Shown one piece after another: positions 35,719 to 44,111 of a stretch of 64,000 nt of DNA. Source of the DNA: Actinomyces lilanjuaniae (lineage in GTDB: Bacteria; Actinomycetota; Actinomycetes; Actinomycetales; Actinomycetaceae); NCBI RefSeq assembly GCF_003606385.1, contig NZ_CP032514.1, positions 186,001 through 250,000 on the forward strand, written 5' to 3'. The translations under genes and the position numbers were made by a program. Numbering within the stretch: position 1 is the stretch's first letter; each line of letters starts with the position of its first letter. A model generated the notes under the pieces. It was not told where the DNA came from. It did not search any database and saw only the letters and a program-made list of their open reading frames with translations.

Positions 35719-36291
35719 TCATAGGACTAGGGGCATGCCGTAGCCAAAGCTCTTGCCCCGGCCGAGCCCCCGGGTGAAGGCTGTGCAGTCGGCCGTGAGC
35801 CCGGTGACCGTGGCGGTGAGGTCCCGCACCGTGAAGGACCTCGCGCCGGGCCGCCCGACCTTCCAGCGAGGCGACACGACGAGGTCGTCAGCCTTGATGC
35901 CGTGGCGGTGCAGTAGCGCCTGGCACCAGCTCTCAGCCTCCTCGTCGCGGACCGGGCGGGCGTGGGTGCGCCCGCCAGAGTCCTCGTGCCGCTTCTCCGC
36001 CACGAGTCGGACCGTGAAGCGCTGTCCCACCGCAAGGTCCTCAGGCCCCTCGACCGCTACGGCGCCAGTGATCGTGAGCGGGGCCCGGTAGCGGATCGCC
36101 ACCTTGCCGCTCTGCCCGCCGTGCTCGGTGGGCAGGGACACCCGGTACAGGATGCCGAGGTCTGCCCGGATCGCGCGGGAGGCTCCCGCGAGGTCAGGCA
36201 GGGGTGACATGGCCAGGCGGTGGACGCCGTCGGGGGAGCCGAGTGATGGCAGGGCGTCGGCAAGAGCGTGGGTGATCACCTGGTCAGGCAC
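35719..36291 (-). CDS. cas6: Cas6e-like CRISPR repeat endonuclease
   Basis: Cuts the pre-crRNA at the repeat hairpin. The C-terminal glycine-rich loop GLGRGKSFGYGMPLVL and the N-terminal GVHRLAMSPLPDLAG...ADLGILYRV pattern are as in Cas6e/Cse3; the His in GVHRL is a candidate catalytic residue. 190 residues. GTG 36291 overlaps the preceding gene's stop by eight bases. The I-E-like hairpin repeat of the array fits this nuclease, giving a hybrid of a Csb1/2/3 complex with Cas6e processing. Confidence 0.8.
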   Translation of the reverse strand: MPDQVITHALADALPSLGSPDGVHRLAMSPLPDLAGASRAIRADLGILYRVSLPTEHGGQSGKVAIRYRAPLTITGAVAVEGPEDLAVGQRFTVRLVAEKRHEDSGGRTHARPVRDEEAESWCQALLHRHGIKADDLVVSPRWKVGRPGARSFTVRDLTATVTGLTADCTAFTRGLGRGKSFGYGMPLVL

Positions 36292-37309
36292 GGTCTGCTC
36301 CTTGTGTGGCCGTTGGCGTGGTCCTCGTGGACGACGGTTCAGGTCGCGAGTGCGTCAGGAAGCTGATCTTCGCGGAGCCCTCGGTGGAGCGGATCTGGGA
36401 GGTCCATCTGGGCCAGGAAAGGTTCTCCGGCGGGCTCTCATGGATGGCGACGACGGCCTCGATGTCCAGCGGGACAGGGTTGAGGACCCAGGAGAAGGCT
36501 TTGCCTGAGCTGTTTGCCGCCTCGGGCTCGGAACGGTCAGGTCTGCCAGTGACGGCGTGCTGCCGGGGCTGGAGGAGGAGCTGGCCGCAGAAGGCCAGGA
36601 GGTCCACCAGGGGGAGGACGTCGCATTCCTCGGATCCGCTGGTCAGCCGGGGAGTCGGCTGGTTGGCGGAGAAGCGCAGACCAGGCTTGGCCTGGGCAAG
36701 GGTGGTCTCGCCGTCCAGCAGGCGGCGGATCTCGGTGGTGGCACGGGAGTGTGCCTGCTCAGCCGTCCTGGCTCCTAGAAGCTCCCAGGTGTCCTGGACC
36801 GACTTGGCCGTGTAGCTCCTCCCGCTGAGCAGCGTGAGGTCGGCTGCCCGCACCGGAAGGTCCGCCTTCTTGCCGGGAGACCCAGCGGCAGCAGACATGT
36901 CGACTCCCTGGAGGACACCAGCGGCCACCAGGGCGCCCCGCTGGACGCTCTCTTTCCAGGCGTTTGTGGACATCCTGTTTGCCGCGGAGCGCGGCGGCAC
37001 GGTCGTCGTGATTGACCACAGCGCCCGGCGCTCAAGGTCCCAGGTGGTTTCCACCAGGGCGTTCCCGGCCGTCTCGGCAAGCCGGGAGGGCCCGCCCTGC
37101 AGGCGGATCACAGGGACCTTCCACGTGCCCACGAAGTGCACGGTACTTCCGGGAAGCAGCGAGGTGAGGCCCCAGGCTGCCAGCACGTGGTCGGCCCGAC
37201 GGCCTGAGAAGGCCGCCAGCACGTGGTCGCCCCAGTCCTGTCCGTCCTGGTCCTGGGCGGAACCATGAGTCCTACCGGGTGCAGGGCTCTCGGTGGTCTC
37301 AGCGGTCAT
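36284..37309 (-). CDS. csb3: putative CRISPR large subunit (Csb3/Cas8-like)
   Basis: 341 residues from ATG 37309 (GGGAGCAGG upstream), overlapping the cas3 stop by eleven bases. The sequence is not strongly diagnostic; it is assigned by position between cas3 and cas6-csb1-csb2, by size and by the absence of another large subunit. Contains LPLVDLLAFCGQLLLQP and SWVLNPVPLDIEAVVAI in its second half. Expected role: recognition of target DNA and recruitment of Cas3. An alternative is another small I-U-type accessory subunit. Confidence 0.55.
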   Translation of the reverse strand: MTAETTESPAPGRTHGSAQDQDGQDWGDHVLAAFSGRRADHVLAAWGLTSLLPGSTVHFVGTWKVPVIRLQGGPSRLAETAGNALVETTWDLERRALWSITTTVPPRSAANRMSTNAWKESVQRGALVAAGVLQGVDMSAAAGSPGKKADLPVRAADLTLLSGRSYTAKSVQDTWELLGARTAEQAHSRATTEIRRLLDGETTLAQAKPGLRFSANQPTPRLTSGSEECDVLPLVDLLAFCGQLLLQPRQHAVTGRPDRSEPEAANSSGKAFSWVLNPVPLDIEAVVAIHESPPENLSWPRWTSQIRSTEGSAKISFLTHSRPEPSSTRTTPTATQGADRA

Positions 37310-40100
37310 CAGCCTGCTCCCTCCTGGACGCGCTGGGGTCTTGTGTGTCGTGCCGTGGAGCCGCGTGCGCGGCAGTGTCGCTCTGCTCCCTCCTGGAGAC
37401 CTCCCAGTCCGCAAGCCGGAGCACAGCCTCGGCCAGGGCGAGGCTGTAGGGACCGTACCGGGCGCTGAGACGGTGAACGGCAGTGACCTGGCGCCTCCAC
37501 CGGGTGGAGCCAGGATCCTGGTAGGGCTCGTGCGCGACCGGGCCCGCGCCGCTGCGGGTCCCGGACTCCGGGCACACCGGGCCGGGGCCCCGGAAGAACC
37601 CGTGGTGGGTGAGGATCAGGTGGCGCACCAGGTCGGCGTCATGGGGGGTGGCTCTTCCGGCCTGGATCGCCACGTCCAGCAGGCGTGTCGAGGCGGCCTC
37701 GTGCCGCCACGCATCGGGTACGCCCGCCAGCCGGGTGGAGCGCCTCCACAGTCGACGGGGAGCGCGGACTTGGCGAGCGGCCTGGTTGGTTGCGAGTCGG
37801 CGGGAACCAGCCAGCCGTCCATGTCTTCCCGCATGGCCAGGGCGGCTTGAAAGGACTCTGACGCTCCCTTTCCCTCGTCGTGCCAGCGTCCGGCCAGGGC
37901 GACGTCCTCCACGACCTCTGGAGGCAGGCCGATGGCACGTGCCCACCGCTCTGCCAGGGCTCCGACCGCCTCGTTATGGCCAGCCAGTGCGACAGCCCGG
38001 GGGCGTGGCTCCTTCTCAGGTGGGCGTATGAGGGAGATCCTCAGCCACGGGTGGTCGAGGCTCTTGCCCAGCACCTCGGTCTCCAGGAGCCACCCCGGGG
38101 GTGTCTTCAGCTCATCTGCGAGCTCGGGCAGCACCTCGGCCCTGGCCTGCTCGACAGCGGTGGAGTGGTCAGGGAGACGTCCAGCCTGTCCCGCGAGGTC
38201 AGCGAGGACCACGGAGGGGCTGGCGGCCGTCGTCGGTCCGGTGACCTCGGATCCTGCCCGCCTGGCCAGCTGTTCCAGCCGCATGCTGACCTCCTCAAGG
38301 GTGGCCTGAGGCAGGAGGTGACGTTGGGACAGGTCCAGCTTCTTGTCGGTGCTGCCCACGCCGAGCGCCTTGGGAGCAGCGTTCGCGTCGATGACCACGA
38401 CGCTGCCAGAGGTGACGAAGCGGGCATCCTGGGTGCCGTGGAGCACACGGGGGGAGGATGAGGCCGGATCCAGGAGGACGAAGGGCGACGTCCCGAGCTC
38501 GCCCACCAGGTCGGGCAGGTCGGCAAGACGGATGGTCCACCCCTCGGCACGCAGGTCCGGCGGCGCGAGCTCCAGGTCCTCCAGCAGCGCCTCTCCCTCC
38601 GTCCTGTCCATGAGGGCGACGCCATGGCGCACAACCACCGTCACCTCGGCGCGGGGTCGGCGATCTCGTGGATCCACGGAGCCACCGGAGGGTCGTTGCG
38701 TGAGCCCGCGGTGCGCAGGTACGCGGCCAGGACGGAGGGGGCAGGAGGGTGGGCACCTGCTGGGGGCGGTGCAGCGCGGCGGGATCCGGCGCCTGCCTCA
38801 GCAGGGTGGCCACCTCGCCGAGCGTGCCCGCGTCCTTGATGGCGTCGATGACGGCCTCGGCGGCGGCACCGTGGACGGGGTCGGGTTTTCCTGGTGTATG
38901 GACGATGGTCACTGACCCGTCCTCGCGGGCGCCGACCCGGTTGACACGGCCGAGGCGCTGGATGAGGGAGTCGGCGCTGCAGGCCTCGGTCACCAGGTGG
39001 GTGAGGTCCAGGTCCGCGCCGACCTCGAGCGTGGAGGTCGCGACGATGACGGTGGGTGGCGCCTGCTCCCGGCGTCGGCTGCCGGTCCGGTAGGGGGCGA
39101 GCCGCTCGGTGACCTGCCCGGTCAGGCGCTCGGGCATGCCCCCGATGAGCAGTTCCAGGTCGACGTCATGCTCGGCGTGGGACGTGCTCGGCGCGGTCCG
39201 CGTCTTCTTGTCCGGTGCTGCTGTGCCTAGTGTCCTGCCCAGCGTGGTCCGCACTTTCTTCGCGGTGGCAACCGTGGTGCAGAAGACGACGACAGACTGC
39301 CCCGTGGTCAGGCTGGGAACCAGCTGCCTGGCTGCATCGGCCAGGCCGTCGGCGCTGCTCCCCTTCTCAGCCCGCAACGTCACGGGCACGGCTGCGCGTG
39401 CGGCCCTGCGACGTGCCAGGCCCGGGTCGCGCCGCTCCTCCTCGCCCGCGTCCCAGGTGAGGACGTCATGACCTGCTGCTGCGGCAGCGCTGGCGGGGGC
39501 GGAGGAGCCCGGGGTAGCAGTCATGGCCATGACCTGCAGGCCGGGGACGGTCCCGCTGAACCGCCCCTCGAGCGCCGACTCGTGGGTGCGCAGGACGTCC
39601 AGGGTGGCCTGGGCCTGTGAGGCGAGGTGTGCCTCATCAAGCACCCACCAGGAGTCGGCCCCCGTCAGGGCGGCGTCAATGCTGCGGCGTCGGGGTGGGA
39701 GCTGGTAGCCCCGGAACAGCAGGCGGGAGCACAGCATGTCAAGAGTGCCCACGACGATCGCCGGGCGGCTGGGGTAGCGGGTGTGCTCGGTGGGGCCGTT
39801 CTCAGGGCCGAGACCGCCCCGCAGGCGGCGCACCTCCAGTACCGGCTCCCGGGGCTCCAGGCTGAGCCCGTTGCGCAAGGAGGCGGCCATCTCTGCCAGT
39901 GCGCCCGTGGTCGCCGCGTTAACGAGCTCTGCGAGTTCCTCGGCACAGCGGGCGGTGTCATCGACGATCACGCGACGCACGGTCGCCACGTGCAGGCGCA
40001 GGGCACCTTTCGAGGGCGCTGTTGCGTCCGTGCCGAGGCGGCGTCGGCCGCGAGGGCGTACAGCCACCCTACGAGGGCGGCAGCGGTCTCGTTGCAGATA
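37299..40100 (-). pseudogene. cas3: cas3 helicase-HD nuclease, 5'-truncated and multiply frameshifted
   Basis: Order is helicase first, HD domain last, as in type I-U/I-G Cas3. Helicase motifs: VIVDDTARCAEEL, WVLDEAHLASQAQATLD (DEAH box), VMAMTATPGSS, TLEVGADLDLTHLVTEACSADSLIQRLGRVNR. HD parts: AGRWHDEGKG, LTHHGFF and LADWEVSRRE. At least four one-base losses in C/G runs (near 40010, 38735, 38660 and 37755) break the frame. More seriously, the 5' end stops at about 40095: the frame reads NETAAALVGWLYALAA where the Walker A GKT should be, and everything upstream is unrelated AT-rich sequence. Without Walker A the helicase cannot work, even if the small losses are sequencing errors. Confidence 0.8.
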
Positions 40101-40106
40101 TACGTA

Positions 40107-40127
40107 CAATAAATAACGTATTTATTG
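40107..40127. promoter_or_regulatory. AT-rich palindrome at the cas3 breakpoint
   Basis: CAATAAATA-ACG-TATTTATTG, a perfect 9-bp inverted repeat, strikingly AT-rich for this genome, exactly where cas3 homology ends. Could be an operator or promoter of the rightward ATPase gene or the scar of a rearrangement. Confidence 0.45.
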
Positions 40128-40180
40128 GGTGATGGTGTGTCGACTCGTGGTCCTGGCTGACGGACCAGGCATGCGTCAGA

Positions 40181-40204
40181 CGCATTGCACTGCGCATTGC
40201 ACTG
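40181..40204. repeat. 12-bp tandem duplication
   Basis: CGCATTGCACTG occurs twice, head to tail, upstream of the DUF4143 gene. Confidence 0.7.
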
Positions 40205-40260
40205 ACGCCCTGCGACCACGCATGGGCCTCACCTGCGTGACCGAGAGGGGTGACTGACCC

Positions 40261-40329
40261 GACCAAAGCGAGTCTGATAAGCGGACCAAAGTGAGTCTGG
40301 TAGTCCGACCAAAGTGATTCGGTTGGGGG
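40261..40329 (+). repeat. three 23-bp iteron-like repeats upstream of DUF4143 gene
   Basis: The core GACCAAAG(C/T)GA(G/T)TC begins at 40261, 40284 and 40307, exactly 23 bases apart (about two DNA turns), ending 43 bases before the ATG at 40372. Spacing and position suggest cooperative protein binding and control of the gene. Confidence 0.75.
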
Positions 40330-40371
40330 TTGCCGGCTTTCGCTCGGGAGCCTGGAGCCTACGATTGGAGT

Positions 40372-41702
40372 ATGGCCGTGCCGTCCTCACACTATGCCCG
40401 CCTCGTCGACCGTCGGCTGGGCGCGCTGCTGGGCGGTCTTGCGGCGATCAGCATTGAGGGCGCACGTGGTGTGGGCAAGACCTGGACCGCTAGGCAGCAC
40501 GGGCGGACCTTCGTGGCTATCGACGACCCCGATGAGCGTGAGCAGCTGGCCCGCCTGGGGGCACGGTTCGTCGAGGGGCTTGAGCCGCCAGTGGTCCTTG
40601 ACGAGTGGCAGCGTCTGCCTGAGGTCTGGGACCGCGTGCGCCGGGCAGTCGACAGCGACCTGACTCCCGGCCGCTTCATCCTGACCGGCTTGGCGTCACC
40701 CGCCACATCGCCTGTCCACACCGGCGCCGGGCGCATCCTCACCCTCCGGATGCGCCCGCTCAGCCTGGCGGAGCGGACGCTGGACGAGCCCACGGTCTCG
40801 CTGACTGCACTGCTGGTCGGTGAGGGGAGGGCTGCCGTTGAGGGCAGGACCGCTGTCGGCCTTGAGCGCTATGTCGAGGAGATCCTGCGCTCCGGTTTCC
40901 CGGGGATCCGAGATCTGCCGCGGGCGGCACGAGAGGCTCAGCTTGACGCCTATATTGAGCAGACCGTCCGGCACGACCTTGCTGAGGAGTCCCTTCGGCC
41001 TGCTCGCGCTACCCGGCGCACACGTGCCGCTCGCCGTGCCCGCACCCTCCTGGACTGGTTACGAGCCTACGCCGCCGCGGTGTCCACCCCCACTACCTAC
41101 GACAGCCTTAGCAGGAACACGTCCCGGGTACTGGGCAGTGTTCCCGCTCAGTCCACGACCCGTCAGTACCGGGACCTTCTGGAAGCCATGTGGATCCTCG
41201 ACCCGGTGCCGGGGTGGACGCCGGGCCAGGGCGGGCTGGCCCGGTCAACCGGAGTGACAAGCACCACCTGTGCGATCCTGCGCTGGCCGCTCGGCTTCTC
41301 AACATCGGAAGCGCCGGCTTGCTCGGCGTGGGCTACAAGGTGCAGGACGTCCCCTCAGGTGTTCCCAGGCGCCAGCGGCTGCTCGGCCCTCTCTACGAGT
41401 CCCTGGTGACCCAGAGCATCCAGGTCTATGCGAGCCTGGCCGACGCCAAGGTCAGCCACCTGCGCACCAAGGGAGGGGCGCAGGAGGTCGACCTTATCGT
41501 TGAGGGGCCCGACCGGCGCGTCGTCGCCATTGAGGTCAAGGCCACTGCTGCCCCCCGCAGTGGGGACACCAGGCACCTGTTGTGGCTGCGTGAACGCCTG
41601 GGGCCGACGCTGGCCGACGCCGTGGTCATCACCACGGGTACCTATGCTTATCGGGACGAGGACGGTGTCGCCGTTGTCCCTGCCGCGCTGCTGGGTCCGT
41701 GA
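40372..41702 (+). CDS. AAA ATPase with DUF4143 domain, frameshifted
   Basis: AAA_14/DUF4143 family protein of poorly known function. Walker A GARGVGKTWTA, Walker B VVLDEW, sensor RFILTGLASPA; the DUF4143 half starts around EILRSGFPGIRDLPR. The first frame ends in a nonsense tail at 41409; the second frame (to 41702) carries HHLCDPALAARLLNIG and the PD-(D/E)xK-like LRTKGGAQEVDLIVEGPDRR then AIEVKAT. One G lost in CCCGG near 41240 reconnects them (ARVNRSDKHH). ATG 40372 gives about 443 residues. Often found singly and spread by transfer. Confidence 0.82.
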
Positions 41703-41879
41703 GAGGGGGTGTGGCTCTGGGAGTGCTGGCGCTGCTCTCCCGGGCCTGTGAGGAAGGCTGCTGAGGCTCGATGGGGTAGAGCGGCCCCCAGAGGCTCTGG
41801 CCAGGACAGGCGGGTACGGGGTGCGGGTGCCCGGCAGCGGGGTGGCCAGGACGGTTAGTGGCTCTGCCTGGCTGCCGAC

Positions 41880-42199
41880 ATGGTGATTGCCCAGGCCAGC
41901 GTGCGCTTCCGCGACGCCATCGAGCACGCGCTGTGCTTCGGCTGGGTCGACAGCAAGGCCGTGAGGCGCGACCGCGACAGCTGCTACCTGAAGTTCCACC
42001 AGCGCAGCCCCAGGAGCAGCTGGGGGCGGGCCAGCAGGCGCTGACCCGCTTCTCGGCCTTCCCCTCGTCCTCACCACGACTCATCCTGCTGTGGATGTCC
42101 AGCGCAAAGAAGCTGGAGACACGTCAGCGCCGGATCACCAGGACCGTCGAGCTGGCGGCACACAGCATCCGCGCCAACCACCCCAGCCATAGGTCGTGA
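41880..42199 (+). pseudogene. remnant of a YdeI/OmdA-family protein
   Basis: The ATG at 41880 opens a 54-residue ORF with EHALCFGWVDSKAVRRDRDSC and HQRSPRSSWGRA, the core pattern of the YdeI/OmpD-associated family. In another frame, up to the stop at 42199, SAKKLETRQRRITRTVELAAH matches the end of the same family. The middle is missing and the frames differ, so the gene is dead. It adds to the picture of decay between the CRISPR locus and the tRNA. Confidence 0.6.
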
Positions 42200-42626
42200 G
42201 GCGGTGTCATCCCAGCGTGCGTTGTGCCATCCTGGCTCACGTGGATCGGGCTGAGGCGAACGACGTCGTAGGGGCCTGGAGCTGTGTCAGCCAGGAGCGA
42301 CAGAATTCGGCGGCGCTTGCATCGCGTGAGACAGGCTGTCACCGTTCTAGCGCGGCTCACATCGCCATAACGCATATACCCGTCGTCCTCCCCCGCCTCC
42401 CCCGCGCCCTGGTGTCCGTCACGCCGGGGCGGGACCGCCGTGTCACTTGCCGAGCTCCTCGCTGGCGATGGCACGGTGTCCGTCAAGGGCAGGACGCTAT
42501 CGTCCCTGCCGCACTCTGGTGCCGTGTTCCTAGCGGCTGCCTGCTGGAGCCTGGGCCTGAGCCGTGACTTCTTCCCGCGTAGTTCCAACGAAAAAAGGGC
42601 CGCCGCCCGGCTGGCGGTGGCCCTGG
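42200..42626. other. gap between YdeI remnant and tRNA-Pro
   Basis: No supported gene, repeat or hairpin. Open frames here are low-complexity, and those crossing the tRNA are spurious. Confidence 0.55.
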
Positions 42627-42703
<77 letters not shown>

Positions 42704-43007
42704 AGTGCGGCGGGGACAACTATAGCGGTGCGCCTGGTACGGACGGAAATCAGGTGTCCTGAGTGCTCGGTCACGTGATCTGGCTGTGGGGCCGGGGCGG
42801 GCTGGTGGTCGTCTCTATCCGGTGCCCAGCCCCACTGCTGCCGACCTGGCACGGCAGCCCGGCTGCTGCCGCACGCCGTCGGCCGCTCACCGCGTTCGCA
42901 GTCGGTGAATTATCTGGGGTGGGCCTGGTTTTCCTCTGGCGGCTGTGGCTAGCGTGTGCTCACGCCAGTGCAGCCCACTGGCAGACCACTGACGCAAAGG
43001 AACCACG
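42704..43007. other. gap between tRNA and cysteine-rich leader ORF
   Basis: No gene seen apart from the possible tRNA promoter at 42719-42724. The promoter of the sulfur operon should lie in the right part; no clear -35/-10 pair was found. Confidence 0.5.
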
Positions 43008-43118
43008 ATGTCGGTTACCCCCTCGCTGAACTCGCCACTGACACCTCTGTCGGCTGCGGCTCAGATGCAGGTTGCCGCTTCCTGCGTCATGTGTTGTCCG
43101 TGCGCGTCGTGTATGTGA
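43008..43118 (+). CDS. 36-residue leader peptide ending in a cysteine cluster
   Basis: ATG at 43008 with AAAGGA upstream, the same AAAGGAACCAC context as the DUF4242 gene start at 43550. Encodes MSVTPSLNSPLTPLSAAAQM and then, at the end, CVMCCPCASCM: five cysteines in the last eleven residues. No known domain. The place, upstream of a sulfur-uptake-like operon, and the terminal cysteine run match cysteine-responsive attenuation leaders described in actinobacteria, in which ribosome stalling at Cys codons changes downstream RNA folding. That role is inference here. Confidence 0.6.
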   Translation: MSVTPSLNSPLTPLSAAAQMQVAASCVMCCPCASCM

Positions 43119-43549
43119 GGTGCCTGTCCGCCGGAGCGGGTGCGGGATAGCGCTGCTGCGCGCCCCTGCCAGGTACGCCCGAAGGCGTGCCCGAGCCCAG
43201 GGTGGGACAGGGCGATGTCATCTACGGCGTCCTTCGCGCGCGGCCTCCTGCTTCTAGCCGTCACACTCTGCTCTGGCTAGCAGAGCAAGGAGGACGGGCC
43301 TGCGCCTGCGGGCGGGACTCAGCCGGATGCGGCTCCTACCGCTTACCAGAGTGACTGTCGTGCATCCGGCTGGCCTTCTTGCGGGACGAAGGAGCCGAGG
43401 GCGCCACAGCCGCCCAGGGCGCCAGACGTGCCTACGTCCCTGCGACGCCGACCTGCTCCGCCTCCTCCCTGCACGTCTCTGCTGCCTGCCCAGCCCGGGA
43501 CCTTACCCACACCACGCGTCACTGTATTCACCACCAGAAAGGAACCACT
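43119..43549 (+). other. long untranslated region between leader ORF and operon
   Basis: 431 bases with no full gene. Contains hairpins at 43269-43287 (TGCTCTG/CAGAGCA) and 43321-43371, and a 21-codon ORF (43215-43280) that looks like a lipoprotein signal (ARGLLLLAVTLCSG) cut by TAG. Confidence 0.5.
43321..43380 (+). terminator. possible attenuator hairpin
   Basis: AGCCGGATGC at 43321-43330 pairs with GCATCCGGCT at 43362-43371, followed by GGCCTTCTT. Loop of 31 bases. Candidate intrinsic terminator controlled by the leader ORF. Confidence 0.4.
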
Positions 43550-44110
43550 ATGTCCACGCTCTTCCTTGTCGAGCTCACGCCCTCGTCGGCCCCGGCTGGA
43601 AGCGACGGCTCGGCCCAGACCCGCCCGGACGTCTCCGGGCTGCTCAGCCGCCTCTCCCAGGAGGCTCCCGCCCACTCGGTGGAGCTGATCGAGGCCCAGG
43701 TGACCGCCGACCTGGCCACTGTCTTCGTCATCCTGGAGGCCGAGGACGCTGCGTCCGCGGCTGCTGCCGCTGCCACCCTGCCCGCCACCGCCTCCGAGCC
43801 CGCCCAGGTCCGCCTGGTGGGCGCCGAGCTGGACCAGGTCAAGGCCTCCCGGCCGGAGGCAGGCTACCTGGTGGAATGGGACATCCCGGCAGGTATCGAC
43901 ATGGACACCTACCTCACCCGCAAGGCGGAGAAGTCGCCCCTGTACGCCCAGGTGCCGGAGGTCAGCTTCCTGCGCACCTACGTGCGTGAGGACATGGAGA
44001 AGTGCCTGTGCCTCTACAACGCTCCGGACGAGGACGCCGTCCGTCGGGCACGTGATGCCGTATCCACCCCGATTGACCGCCTGCACGCCCTAGAGAAGGT
44101 TGAGCCCTGA
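43550..44110 (+). CDS. DUF4242-domain protein
   Basis: Function unknown. The C-terminal ~90 residues match the DUF4242 ferredoxin-like fold: GYLVEWDIPAGIDMDTYL, then VSFLRTYVREDMEKCLCLYNAPDEDAVRRA and IDRLHALEKVEP. The N-terminal ~95 residues (FLVELTPS...) look like a diverged second copy of the same fold. ATG 43550 follows AAAGGAACCAC. 186 residues, soluble. First structural gene of the presumed sulfur operon, one base before the next gene's ATG region. Confidence 0.75.
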   Translation: MSTLFLVELTPSSAPAGSDGSAQTRPDVSGLLSRLSQEAPAHSVELIEAQVTADLATVFVILEAEDAASAAAAAATLPATASEPAQVRLVGAELDQVKASRPEAGYLVEWDIPAGIDMDTYLTRKAEKSPLYAQVPEVSFLRTYVREDMEKCLCLYNAPDEDAVRRARDAVSTPIDRLHALEKVEP

Positions 44111-44111
44111 C

